The position numbers and the translations under genes are program-made. The notes under the pieces are model-generated. The model was not told the DNA's origin and made no database searches. It saw only the letters and a program-made list of their open reading frames with translations. DNA of 64,000 nucleotides, from assembly GCF_000466745.1 (NCBI RefSeq), contig NZ_ANNI01000003.1:124001-188000 (forward strand), written 5' to 3'. The stretch comes from Campylobacter concisus ATCC 51562 (GTDB taxonomy: Bacteria > Campylobacterota > Campylobacteria > Campylobacterales > Campylobacteraceae). Below, one piece after another: positions 35,159 to 42,761 of the stretch; positions within the stretch are counted from its first letter, which is position 1, and each line of letters opens with the position of its first letter.

Positions 35159-35812
35159 ATGAATTTTAATAAAGACAATAGGCTTTTAAAAAAATTATTT
35201 TTCTTAAAACTAATTGGCTATAAGTTTATTGATAAAAATTTTCTTAGTCTAAGCAATTATCATGATTACAACAATATTGATGAGCTAAACCGCGAAGTAA
35301 AAAAATGCTCTCTTTGCTCTTTGCGAAATAGTTCAAAAGGCGTAACAGCTGGCATCGGCAATGAAAATAGCAAAATCATGTTTATATTATTTTCTAAAAA
35401 AAATGATTCTTATGAAAATAACAGTAAAAAATTTTTAGAAAATGCCATAAAAAATAGTTTAAATTTAGATATAAAAGAAATTTATATAAGTTCTCTACTT
35501 CGGTGTGAAATTTCACAAAATGATGATAAAAGTCCAATTTTAAGCCGTTCTATTGAACTTTGTCGTCCTTATTTACTTGAAGAGATTAGGCTGATAAAGC
35601 CAAAGATAATCGTGACTTTAGGAGAGAAAGCTTTTATCCATTTATATCCAAATTTATTGTTAAAAGGTGGATTTTCAAGTATAAGAGGTAGTATTTTAAA
35701 AAATGAAAACAGTCTTATTTTACCAACGTTTTCACCAGAGTGGATAAGCAAAAATCCTAGTTTTGAAAATATTTTTATAGATGATTTAAGAAAGATCAAA
35801 GGAGTGATATGA
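35159..35812 (+). CDS. Family 4 uracil-DNA glycosylase-like Fe-S protein with lost catalytic motifs
   Basis: A 217-residue protein aligned by eye to family 4 UDGs. Four cysteines in the cluster-binding spacing are kept (C50, C53, C116, C135), and [15 protein letters not shown] and [10 protein letters not shown] match the fold. However, motif A (usually GEAPGxxED) reads LFSKKNDS, and the motif 2 HPS reads FSPEW with Ser192 in place of His. Glycosylase activity is therefore doubtful; it may be a structural or divergent member. The gene ends overlapping the next start by 4 bases (ATGA). Confidence 0.75.
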   Translation: MNFNKDNRLLKKLFFLKLIGYKFIDKNFLSLSNYHDYNNIDELNREVKKCSLCSLRNSSKGVTAGIGNENSKIMFILFSKKNDSYENNSKKFLENAIKNSLNLDIKEIYISSLLRCEISQNDDKSPILSRSIELCRPYLLEEIRLIKPKIIVTLGEKAFIHLYPNLLLKGGFSSIRGSILKNENSLILPTFSPEWISKNPSFENIFIDDLRKIKGVI

Positions 35813-37059
35813 GAAAAATTTTACTTTTTTTAGCCATTTTTTCAACTATTTTTGCATCACAAGATGAGATAAATTTTGAGAGTAACGTTACAAAAAACCA
35901 AAGTCTATCAAGCATACCTCCAGCAAAGATTACTTATATAAATTTAGAACCAGAATTTTGTGATAATACCTGCTTAAATGAGCTTATCAAGGCTGATTTA
36001 CTGGCCAGCTTTATGGCGAGATTTGAACCAACAAAAATAGACGATAACGCTCTTTTGGAACTTTATATCTCTCTTGGTGGTGAAGCTATTTTAAAAGTTA
36101 ATAAAAGCGGCAAAATCGCTGTAATCATTCCACAAAAGATTATAAAATCTTATGCAAATGTTGTATCAAATGCAGTCTTAAGCTATGTTTTAAAGCAGGA
36201 CGCAGATATTGAAATCAAATTTATAAATAGCAACGATGAAAGCCCACAAAGTCTTACAAATGCTATGCAAACGGCTAGAGTCCAAGGCTTTAATTATTTT
36301 ATCGCAGCCCTTACATCAAATGGTGCAAACATTATAAATTCGCTAGTTCTATCAAATGAGCTTATCTACATTCCAAGTGTTCATAGCTCTTTTATCATAA
36401 ATCCAAAGCCAAATTTGATCTTTGGTGGCATTGATTATAAAGAGCAAATTTCAGCTTTGCTAGCTTACTCGAATGAAAAGATAGTTGCATTTGATGATGG
36501 CAGTTCATTAGGGCAAAAGCTAAATGAATATGTCCGCATGCAAAGTAGTGATTATCACGAGGCCTCTATCGTAGGCAAAGATATAAATTTAAACGACACT
36601 TTAAGTAAAAAATCCAAGTTTGATAATGCAAGTATATTTTTAAACATCCCAATCGTCAAAGCTTCTCTTGTAGCAACGCAGATGAGGGGCTTTGAGATAA
36701 AACCATACGCACTTTTAAGTACGCAGATAAATTTTTTACCAAATATCTTTAATGCCATCGCGCAAAGAGATAGACAAAATCTTTTCATTGCAAACTCACT
36801 AAATCCTATTAACGACTTATTTTTGGGGCTTGGTGATCTTTTTGATGTAGATTTTAGATATTCGCAAATCGGCTATTCAAGCGCTTTTGGTACCGAGTAT
36901 ATATACACAAATTTTATAGATAAAAGTGCCGATAGAATTTTTACCGAAAGAGTTGAAAACTCTCAAGTTTTATATGGAGTTAAAATTTATAACGCAAAAG
37001 GCGACCACTTTAACGAAGCAAATCAAGAAATTTTACTCGATCAAAATAGCTCAATGTAA
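35809..37059 (+). CDS. Periplasmic protein with LpoA/periplasmic-binding-like fold
   Basis: A 416-residue protein with a signal peptide (about 1-17, ending IFAS). From residue about 95 it reads like a type 1 periplasmic-binding fold (KIAVIIPQKIIKSYANVVSN, ALTSNGANIINSLVLSNELI, KIVAFDDGSSLGQKLNEYV), as in LpoA or Leu/Ile/Val-binding proteins. I cannot name a ligand. It is translationally coupled to the UDG-like gene and ends at a hairpin. C. jejuni has a periplasmic protein at the same place from memory. Confidence 0.7.
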   Translation: MRKILLFLAIFSTIFASQDEINFESNVTKNQSLSSIPPAKITYINLEPEFCDNTCLNELIKADLLASFMARFEPTKIDDNALLELYISLGGEAILKVNKSGKIAVIIPQKIIKSYANVVSNAVLSYVLKQDADIEIKFINSNDESPQSLTNAMQTARVQGFNYFIAALTSNGANIINSLVLSNELIYIPSVHSSFIINPKPNLIFGGIDYKEQISALLAYSNEKIVAFDDGSSLGQKLNEYVRMQSSDYHEASIVGKDINLNDTLSKKSKFDNASIFLNIPIVKASLVATQMRGFEIKPYALLSTQINFLPNIFNAIAQRDRQNLFIANSLNPINDLFLGLGDLFDVDFRYSQIGYSSAFGTEYIYTNFIDKSADRIFTERVENSQVLYGVKIYNAKGDHFNEANQEILLDQNSSM

Positions 37060-37069
37060 AAGCACAAAG

Positions 37070-37099
37070 TGGCTAAAGTTAAATTTCTAAACTTAGCCA
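37070..37099. terminator. Convergent hairpin before the thioesterase gene
   Basis: TGGCTAAAGTT and AACTTAGCCA pair with one bulged base around a 9-base loop, just after the stop of the periplasmic protein gene and before the convergent thioesterase stop. Confidence 0.55.
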
Positions 37100-37103
37100 C
37101 GAT

Positions 37104-37493
37104 CTAAAATTTAGAATTCTCCAAAAATTTCTTTATCTCATCATTTATCTTAGCAAGCTTCTCTTCTTTCATAAAAGCTAAAGTGATCGTCGCTCTAAAG
37201 AGTAGTTTTTCGGCATTTTTGTCATCAAATTTATAAATTTCTTGCTCCAAAACAAGGCTAGCTTTTTTAAGCTCTAAAATTTTAGTTCTAACAAATACTT
37301 CATCGCCAAGCACAGCAGAAGCTATAAATTTAGCCTCAAGCGACGAAACTACAAAGTATCCGCCCTCTTTTGTGAAATTTAATCCAGCCTGAAAAAATGC
37401 TTCACTTCTAGCTCGCTCGCAAAATTTTATGTAGTTTGTATGATAAACTATGCCACCAGCATCGGTATCTTCGTAGTAGATTCGTATTTTCAC
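37104..37493 (-). CDS. ybgC: YbgC-type acyl-CoA thioesterase (hotdog fold)
   Basis: A 129-residue 4-hydroxybenzoyl-CoA thioesterase family protein. The active-site stretch is YYEDTDAGGIVYHTNYIKFC (about 5-24) with the catalytic Asp. YbgC hydrolyses short acyl-CoAs or acyl-ACPs and in some species associates with the Tol-Pal genes, though none are here. Two small flagellum-linked genes lie upstream but end 10 bases before its start. Confidence 0.9.
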   Translation of the reverse strand: MKIRIYYEDTDAGGIVYHTNYIKFCERARSEAFFQAGLNFTKEGGYFVVSSLEAKFIASAVLGDEVFVRTKILELKKASLVLEQEIYKFDDKNAEKLLFRATITLAFMKEEKLAKINDEIKKFLENSKF

Positions 37494-37502
37494 GGTATTT
37501 CC

Positions 37503-37655
37503 TTAGACTTTTAGATCAAGCCCCATTTTACTGAATTTTCTTAAAAGCCCCATTATATACGCCTCTTTTTCCTCATGCGTCTTTAAATTTTGCCTGCGAG
37601 CGCCGCTAAAATCAAAATTTGCATTTGCGTTAAATCCATTTACGCCGCTTATCAT
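37503..37655 (-). CDS. 50-residue protein with an N-terminus like the upstream secreted protein
   Basis: A small frame MISGVNGFNANANFDFSGAR...FSKMGLDLKV, with AAGGA 5-9 bases before its ATG. It starts 10 bases after the stop of the 398-residue gene and begins with the same pattern (MISGVNGF versus MLSGIGGF). Composition and codon use match that gene. The common N-terminus might be an export signal. Function unknown. Confidence 0.6.
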   Translation of the reverse strand: MISGVNGFNANANFDFSGARRQNLKTHEEKEAYIMGLLRKFSKMGLDLKV

Positions 37656-37665
37656 ATTAATCCTT

Positions 37666-38862
37666 TTAAGCCTTTATATCCACGCTCTTAGCATTAAATT
37701 TCATCATCGCCCGAAGTTCTTCTAAATTTTTTCTAGTATTTTGCTCTAGCTCTTTGTCGTATTTTCTGTTTTTACCCAGCATCTTTTGCGTTCGCTTTTC
37801 TTGCTCTATTAGCTTTTCTAGGCGTTTTTGCGCCTCTTTCATATCCTCTTGCATTATTTCAAAGAGGCTTTTTGATTCTTTGCCGTCGGAAGTCATGTTA
37901 GAGTTGCCGCTCAAGGCAGTGCTACCGGGCAAAAGCGACTCTTGCATTTTTTGAAACGTTAGTACATATTCTCGGTAATCCTTGCTAAGCCCGTCAAGCT
38001 CGCTTCCTTTGATGCCGTAGATGTTGCGCGAATCAATAAAGGCGTCCAGCTTTTGTCTGTATTCTTTGCCGCTTATGCTTTTGTCATAACCTTGCATCTT
38101 GCCCCAAACCGTAGTTTCGCCCTCTCGTACGTCTAAATTTGAGTTTATTACGGCTGCTATCAAGCCCCCTTTGGTTATGCTACCGTCAGGGTTAGTGTAT
38201 CTTTCGCCGTGAGGATTTATAAACACGCTCATATTTTCGCTCTCTTTGCCGCCGTTATTGTTATCAAAGATATTGGTTGACGGCTTATATTGCGGCGTTG
38301 TTGTTAACGCATGATATGAGCTATTAAAAAATAGCGTTTCCATATTAGTTTTCCCGGACTTATCGTCAAAGGCGCTACGTGCCGACGCATAGTCGTAGAT
38401 GTTTTTATTTACTTTAGTTACTTTTAGACTTGATTTCTCGTACTCGTATCCTTGAGGAAATTTGGCGAGGTCTTCTTTGTTAAAACTTTCTTTGGAATTT
38501 AAAACGTCCTCGCCGACTACTTGGGATAAAATTTTATATGCATTACGGGCGGTTTTTACTATGTCGATTTTTGAAAACATTTTATTAAATGCGATCGCTT
38601 TATCATTTACGTTCACGAGCGATTTTAAGGTATCTGAGTGGATTTTGTAGTCCTTTGGGATACCTGCGGCTTCGTTAAATTTGGACGTAAAATATCCGTC
38701 CACACCTACTTTATAGCCTAAAACTTCGTTAAATTTGTGCTCGACCGTATCCGGCTGCGAGATTTCATTTTTATATATGTTTTGACTATTTATGCTATGT
38801 TTTTCATTTAACTGAAAATTTTTAGTAACACTAGAAAACCCACCGATACCGCTTAACATCAT
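37666..38862 (-). CDS. Cj0814-type flagellum-dependent secreted protein
   Basis: A 398-residue protein without a Sec signal. The N-terminus is polar (MMLSGIGGFSSVTKNFQLNE), followed by VLGYKVGVDGYFTSKFNEAAG and IPKDYKIHSDTLKSLVN, a pattern I recall from the Cj0814 family of proteins exported through the flagellar apparatus. The C-terminus is a charged helical stretch (AQKRLEKLIEQEKRTQKMLG). A GCCGATAT box upstream resembles a sigma-28 -10 element. The family assignment rests on recall of one motif; the base composition is more GC-rich than the core genes nearby. Confidence 0.65.
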   Translation of the reverse strand: MMLSGIGGFSSVTKNFQLNEKHSINSQNIYKNEISQPDTVEHKFNEVLGYKVGVDGYFTSKFNEAAGIPKDYKIHSDTLKSLVNVNDKAIAFNKMFSKIDIVKTARNAYKILSQVVGEDVLNSKESFNKEDLAKFPQGYEYEKSSLKVTKVNKNIYDYASARSAFDDKSGKTNMETLFFNSSYHALTTTPQYKPSTNIFDNNNGGKESENMSVFINPHGERYTNPDGSITKGGLIAAVINSNLDVREGETTVWGKMQGYDKSISGKEYRQKLDAFIDSRNIYGIKGSELDGLSKDYREYVLTFQKMQESLLPGSTALSGNSNMTSDGKESKSLFEIMQEDMKEAQKRLEKLIEQEKRTQKMLGKNRKYDKELEQNTRKNLEELRAMMKFNAKSVDIKA

Positions 38863-38890
38863 AAATCCTTTTAAAATTTAGTTTTAAGCT

Positions 38891-38898
38891 ATATCGGC
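38891..38898 (-). promoter_or_regulatory. Possible sigma-28 (FliA) -10 box
   Basis: GCCGATAT on the minus strand, about 28 bases before the 398-residue gene's ATG, resembles the FliA -10 (GCCGATAA / CGATWT). No clear TAAA -35 was found at the usual spacing, so this is tentative. Confidence 0.35.
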
Positions 38899-38972
38899 AA
38901 AATTGAGAAAATATCCAGCAAAATAATAAAAACTATCAAAAAGACATACAAATTTCTATGCCAAAGTTAAAA

Positions 38973-39512
38973 TTATCTGCGCGTCTTTCTCGTTGCCAGA
39001 TCGCACTTGGCACCGCGAGTAATCATCAAGGACTGATCGTAAAATAAAATAAGCACCACCGAAACCCCTACGCCAAGCGCTAGCGAGACTGTCGTGGTCG
39101 TGATCGCGTTATCGAAAAATATGATTAGGTATTCGTTTTTCTTAGCGATATCAGGCTCGTTTAGAAACGAAAACAGCGCCAAAATGCCCTTATACGCGTA
39201 AACTCCGGGCACCATCGGCAAAAGTGCGGGAAACGCGATGATCTCGGCGGGCACTTTGAGCCGTTTAGCAAAGAGCATACCTAAAATCCCGCTTAAAAAC
39301 GAGACTATGAGAGTGGCGACGCTGATGTTAAAAAATCCCATCTGCATGATCCAAAAGCGGCTGGCGTGCGCAAACGCCGCAAGTAGCGCGCAAAATACGA
39401 GAGTCCTTTTAGGCGGCGAGCTAGCATAGGCAAAGCCAAGCCCCGCCACCGCGGCAAAGGCACCGTCTATAAGAGTCGCAGTAAAAAGCTCAAACATGTA
39501 AAATCTCCGCAT
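38973..39512 (-). CDS. Threonine/serine exporter, small subunit (DUF3815, ThrE C-half)
   Basis: A 179-residue membrane protein with about five helices; MVPGVYAYKGILALFSFL and FGLAYASSPPKRTLVF-like stretches are typical of the DUF3815 half of ThrE. The other half is the next gene upstream, overlapping by 23 bases. Together they make the split form of the exporter that removes threonine and serine from the cytoplasm. The gene is clearly richer in G+C than prmC nearby, with many CG-ended codons. Confidence 0.85.
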   Translation of the reverse strand: MRRFYMFELFTATLIDGAFAAVAGLGFAYASSPPKRTLVFCALLAAFAHASRFWIMQMGFFNISVATLIVSFLSGILGMLFAKRLKVPAEIIAFPALLPMVPGVYAYKGILALFSFLNEPDIAKKNEYLIIFFDNAITTTTVSLALGVGVSVVLILFYDQSLMITRGAKCDLATRKTRR

Positions 39513-40272
39513 TGCTAAGCGAGAGCGTGATATAAACGCCCACTGCTATGCAAAGTATCAGGATGCCCGTACTCACGGCCCTGCTGATGCCTACAAGAGT
39601 GTTATCGTTTATGATATCAAAGACCGAGTTTATGAGAAAAACGCCCGGCATCAAAAATAGTATCGACGAGCCGATCGCCACGTCGCTAGTGTGCGTAAAG
39701 CCGTAAAATACGCCAAGATAGGCGATAAACGAGACGACGAACGAGACTAGGACGTACTGGATTTTTAAATTTACGCCCATTTTAGCAAGCGCAAATCTAA
39801 GGCTATAACCCACGAGCGTCGCGACAAATACGCATACCACCGAGCCCACATCGCCACCAAAAAGCTTGCAAAATGCCGCATTTGCAAGGCTTATTAAAAT
39901 AAGTGAGCTTGCAAATTTATGCGCCCCGATGCGCATGACGCCCTCAAACTGCTCTTTTGCCTCGTTTAAGCTTAAATTTTCATCCAAAATCCGCCAGCTA
40001 AGCGACGAAAGCTCGGAAATACGGTTAAAACTCACATGACCAAACGGGATCTTTTTCACGTAGGTTCGGCGCAGAGAGTTGTCGGCCGAGTCCATGACGC
40101 TAATAGTAAAATACTTCACGAAAATCGTCACGCTAATATCGTAGCCGTAGTGTTTAGCTATGCGGTCTACGCACTTTTCGACGCGTGCGGTGTAAGTGCC
40201 AGCACTCACCATCGCCGCCGTGTATTCAGCTAGAAAATTTGTTAAGACTTGAATATCAGGCTTTGCATTCAT
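39490..40272 (-). CDS. Threonine/serine exporter, large subunit (DUF1212, ThrE N-half)
   Basis: A 260-residue protein: a soluble N-terminal part (about 1-110; YTAAMVSAGTYTARVEKCVD, typical of ThrE) and about five membrane helices with FLMPGVFLINSVFDIINDNTLVG. It pairs with the DUF3815 gene downstream. Base composition is high for the window (32 of 60 bases G or C in 39541-39600), and the change happens at its overlap with the DUF4149 gene, which suggests acquisition from a higher-GC relative. Confidence 0.87.
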   Translation of the reverse strand: MNAKPDIQVLTNFLAEYTAAMVSAGTYTARVEKCVDRIAKHYGYDISVTIFVKYFTISVMDSADNSLRRTYVKKIPFGHVSFNRISELSSLSWRILDENLSLNEAKEQFEGVMRIGAHKFASSLILISLANAAFCKLFGGDVGSVVCVFVATLVGYSLRFALAKMGVNLKIQYVLVSFVVSFIAYLGVFYGFTHTSDVAIGSSILFLMPGVFLINSVFDIINDNTLVGISRAVSTGILILCIAVGVYITLSLSNAEILHV

Positions 40273-40735
40273 TTTGGCTAATCTTAAATTTCACAAAAAA
40301 TAAAATGATTTGCAAAACAAGCATGATTTTCATCACATATTCACTCGCGCTATGCATTTTGGCAAATTCAGCCGTCTGTGTCGCATCAACACCCAAATTC
40401 TGAGCGTAAACTATAAAAGGCGTAAAGAAAAATACAAAACTCAAAGCTAAAGCCAAATTTAAAAAAGCAAGCATTAACATGCTAAATTTTAGTGAAAAAA
40501 TAAGCTTTTTTCTAAGATCAAATAGCTCGCTAATCATTACAACTATGCTTACAAAAAGCAAAATATAATTAAATTTCAAAAATATCTTTGTCATCATTTG
40601 ACCGCTCATAAAATGCGTAAGTATGCCATCTCCTATGATACTTTGCGGAAAAAATATGACTGGCGCCACTAAAATACCAAGCGTTAACTCAGCTCCTATA
40701 AGTACTGCCAAAAGCAAAAAATAAATTCCTCTCAA
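40256..40735 (-). CDS. DUF4149-like membrane protein
   Basis: A 159-residue protein with four hydrophobic helices. LIGAELTLGILVAPVIFFPQ at the N-terminus and the following layout fit DUF4149. Function unknown. It lies between prmC (10 bases upstream) and the ThrE pair, overlapping the latter by 17 bases. Its composition is AT-rich like the core genes, unlike the ThrE pair. Confidence 0.75.
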   Translation of the reverse strand: MRGIYFLLLAVLIGAELTLGILVAPVIFFPQSIIGDGILTHFMSGQMMTKIFLKFNYILLFVSIVVMISELFDLRKKLIFSLKFSMLMLAFLNLALALSFVFFFTPFIVYAQNLGVDATQTAEFAKMHSASEYVMKIMLVLQIILFFVKFKISQNECKA

Positions 40736-40745
40736 ACTCTCTCCT

Positions 40746-41558
40746 TTATATTTTTAACTTCGCGCAAAAGCCTCTATCAAAGCCAGCCAAATCTTTGTAA
40801 AAGCTATACTCAAAACCATTGGCCTCTAAGAATTTTTGCATACTTGCTTTTTGATCGTACCCCATCTCACAAGCAACGTTTTTGATATTACGATCTTTTG
40901 CTATGAGAATAATGTCTTTTAAGATTTCATCTCCTACTTCACCTCCAAAGAGCGCACTTTCTGGCTCATTTAGTACAAATTTACTAAGTTTATAGCCTCT
41001 TGCAATATATGGCGGATTTGAAACCAAAATATCAATATCTTCTAAAATTTCATCCACATAAGAGCAGTTTAAAAATTTGATCCTCCCACCTACATCAAAT
41101 TTATCTGCATTTTTTCTAGCAAGCATCAAAGCTTTTTCATTGATGTCTGTCGCTACGATATTTGCCTTTGTTTTTAGAGCTAGCATGATACTAATAATGC
41201 CGCTTCCTGTACCTATTTCTGCGATCTTTGGTTCATTATATTCGCGTGAAATTTCTATTACTTTATCCACTAAAATTTCTGTTTCAGGTCTTGGGATAAG
41301 CACTCCACTTTCCACGTAAAAATCAAGCCCATAGAAGCTAGCTTTACCAGTTATATATTCAAGAGGCTCGTAGTTTTCATACCTTTTAACTAGAGCAAAA
41401 TAGCCGCTCTCATCAAATTCTTTTTTTTGATTTAAAAATATCCATTCAATGCTCACGTCAAGATAGTTCATAAGCAAAATTTTAGCCACCCTGCTTGGAT
41501 TTTGGCAAAGTGAGCTTAGTCTTAAACTAGCCTCTTTAAGAGCCTCTTCAATTTTCAT
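40746..41558 (-). CDS. prmC: Release factor glutamine methyltransferase PrmC
   Basis: A 270-residue HemK/PrmC. The N-terminal helical domain is followed by a SAM-binding fold with IAEIGTGSGIISIMLA and the catalytic NPPYIARG motif (about 180-187). It methylates the Gln of the GGQ motif in release factors RF1 and RF2. It overlaps the Ste24 gene by 11 bases. AT-rich, 18 of 60 bases G or C at 40981-41040. Confidence 0.95.
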   Translation of the reverse strand: MKIEEALKEASLRLSSLCQNPSRVAKILLMNYLDVSIEWIFLNQKKEFDESGYFALVKRYENYEPLEYITGKASFYGLDFYVESGVLIPRPETEILVDKVIEISREYNEPKIAEIGTGSGIISIMLALKTKANIVATDINEKALMLARKNADKFDVGGRIKFLNCSYVDEILEDIDILVSNPPYIARGYKLSKFVLNEPESALFGGEVGDEILKDIILIAKDRNIKNVACEMGYDQKASMQKFLEANGFEYSFYKDLAGFDRGFCAKLKI

Positions 41559-42750
41559 TTTCCAGCTCGTTTATACGCTCAAAAAGGCTTGGGTGCGAAT
41601 GATAGACGAACGCGTAGATCGGATGAGCCTTCGGGAAGGCCTTGTTTTCGGAGCCTAGTTTTTTTAGCGCGCTTATCATATCGGCTTTGTTTGAGACGTC
41701 GCCTGCGAATTTATCGGCGCCAAATTCGTTCGCGCGGCTAAAATACGAACTAACCGGCGAAAATAAAAACCCAAAAATCGGTGAAAAAAGTAGTAAAAAT
41801 ACGATCGTTCCGCCGCCTCCGCTATGAAGCCCAAGTGCTTGATACACCGCGTCAGGGATGTTGCCGAATATAAAAAACATCGCAAAAAGCATAACCGCGC
41901 TTAGAGCTATCATTTTTAGGATATCTTTGTGCTTAAAGTGCCCCAGCTCATGCCCCAAAACGGCGATTATCTCATCTAAGCTTAGTTTTTTAACGAGCGT
42001 ATCGAAAAGCACCACGCGCTTAGTCGCGCCAAGGCCGCCGAAATAGGCGTTTAAGCGGTTATCGCGCTTGCTAGCGTCTATCGTAAAAACGCCGCTACTT
42101 TTAAACCCGCACTGCGCTAAAAGCCCTTCTATACGGCTTTTTAGCTCGCCCTCTTCCAGCGGCTGCATTTTGTTAAAAATTGGCGCGATGAACGTCGGAT
42201 AGATGAGATTTATAACAAGCGCGACGGCAAAGCTAAGCAAAAACGCCCAAAACCACCAAAAATCGCCCAAAAATCTAATGCAAAGCAGCACCAGCCACAC
42301 AAATAGCGTGCCAAACACCAGCGTTAGCGCGAGCGTTTTAAGTAGATCAAGCGCGAAAATTTTAGGCGTTACGTTTGAAAATCCGAGCCTTTTATCTTTG
42401 ACGAAGGTTTCGTAGATATTTAGCGGCAGTTCTAGCAGCGACGAAACGAGCAAAAATACCATAACCATAAAGACGTTATCGCCTATATCTCCCGTTTTAT
42501 AAGCATGCCCCGATATCGCGCCAAGCCCCCAGCACGCCCACATCATAAATATCACGGCGTGATAGAGAAGGCTAATTAGCTCGAATTTTTGATTGCTTAT
42601 CGCTGCGTCGGCGGCGGTTTTATACTCCCCCTGCTCTAGCACGACGGCCGGCTTTTTATCCTCTGCGCGGATAAAATTTATCTGCAATATCGCCAAAATC
42701 GCCTTTGCGGCAACGTAAAAAAAGTAAATACCGAGTAAAAAATAAAACAT
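41548..42750 (-). CDS. Ste24/HtpX-type M48 membrane metalloprotease
   Basis: A 400-residue polytopic protein with the zinc motif HELGH in VLGHELGHFKH (about 263) and a third-ligand EFGADKFAG near 345. It matches CAAX prenyl protease 1 (Ste24, M48A) in length and layout. In bacteria such proteases act in membrane protein quality control; there is no prenylation here as far as known. Composition is much richer in G+C than prmC next to it (34 of 60 bases at 42001-42060). Confidence 0.92.
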   Translation of the reverse strand: MFYFLLGIYFFYVAAKAILAILQINFIRAEDKKPAVVLEQGEYKTAADAAISNQKFELISLLYHAVIFMMWACWGLGAISGHAYKTGDIGDNVFMVMVFLLVSSLLELPLNIYETFVKDKRLGFSNVTPKIFALDLLKTLALTLVFGTLFVWLVLLCIRFLGDFWWFWAFLLSFAVALVINLIYPTFIAPIFNKMQPLEEGELKSRIEGLLAQCGFKSSGVFTIDASKRDNRLNAYFGGLGATKRVVLFDTLVKKLSLDEIIAVLGHELGHFKHKDILKMIALSAVMLFAMFFIFGNIPDAVYQALGLHSGGGGTIVFLLLFSPIFGFLFSPVSSYFSRANEFGADKFAGDVSNKADMISALKKLGSENKAFPKAHPIYAFVYHSHPSLFERINELENEN

Positions 42751-42761
42751 ATTTTTACGCC

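Noticed and set aside
38863-38972. A sigma-54 promoter upstream of the flagellum-secreted-type gene
   Set aside because: TGG and TGC elements occur but GG to GC are 16 bases apart instead of 10; the GCCGATAT sigma-28-like box fits better.
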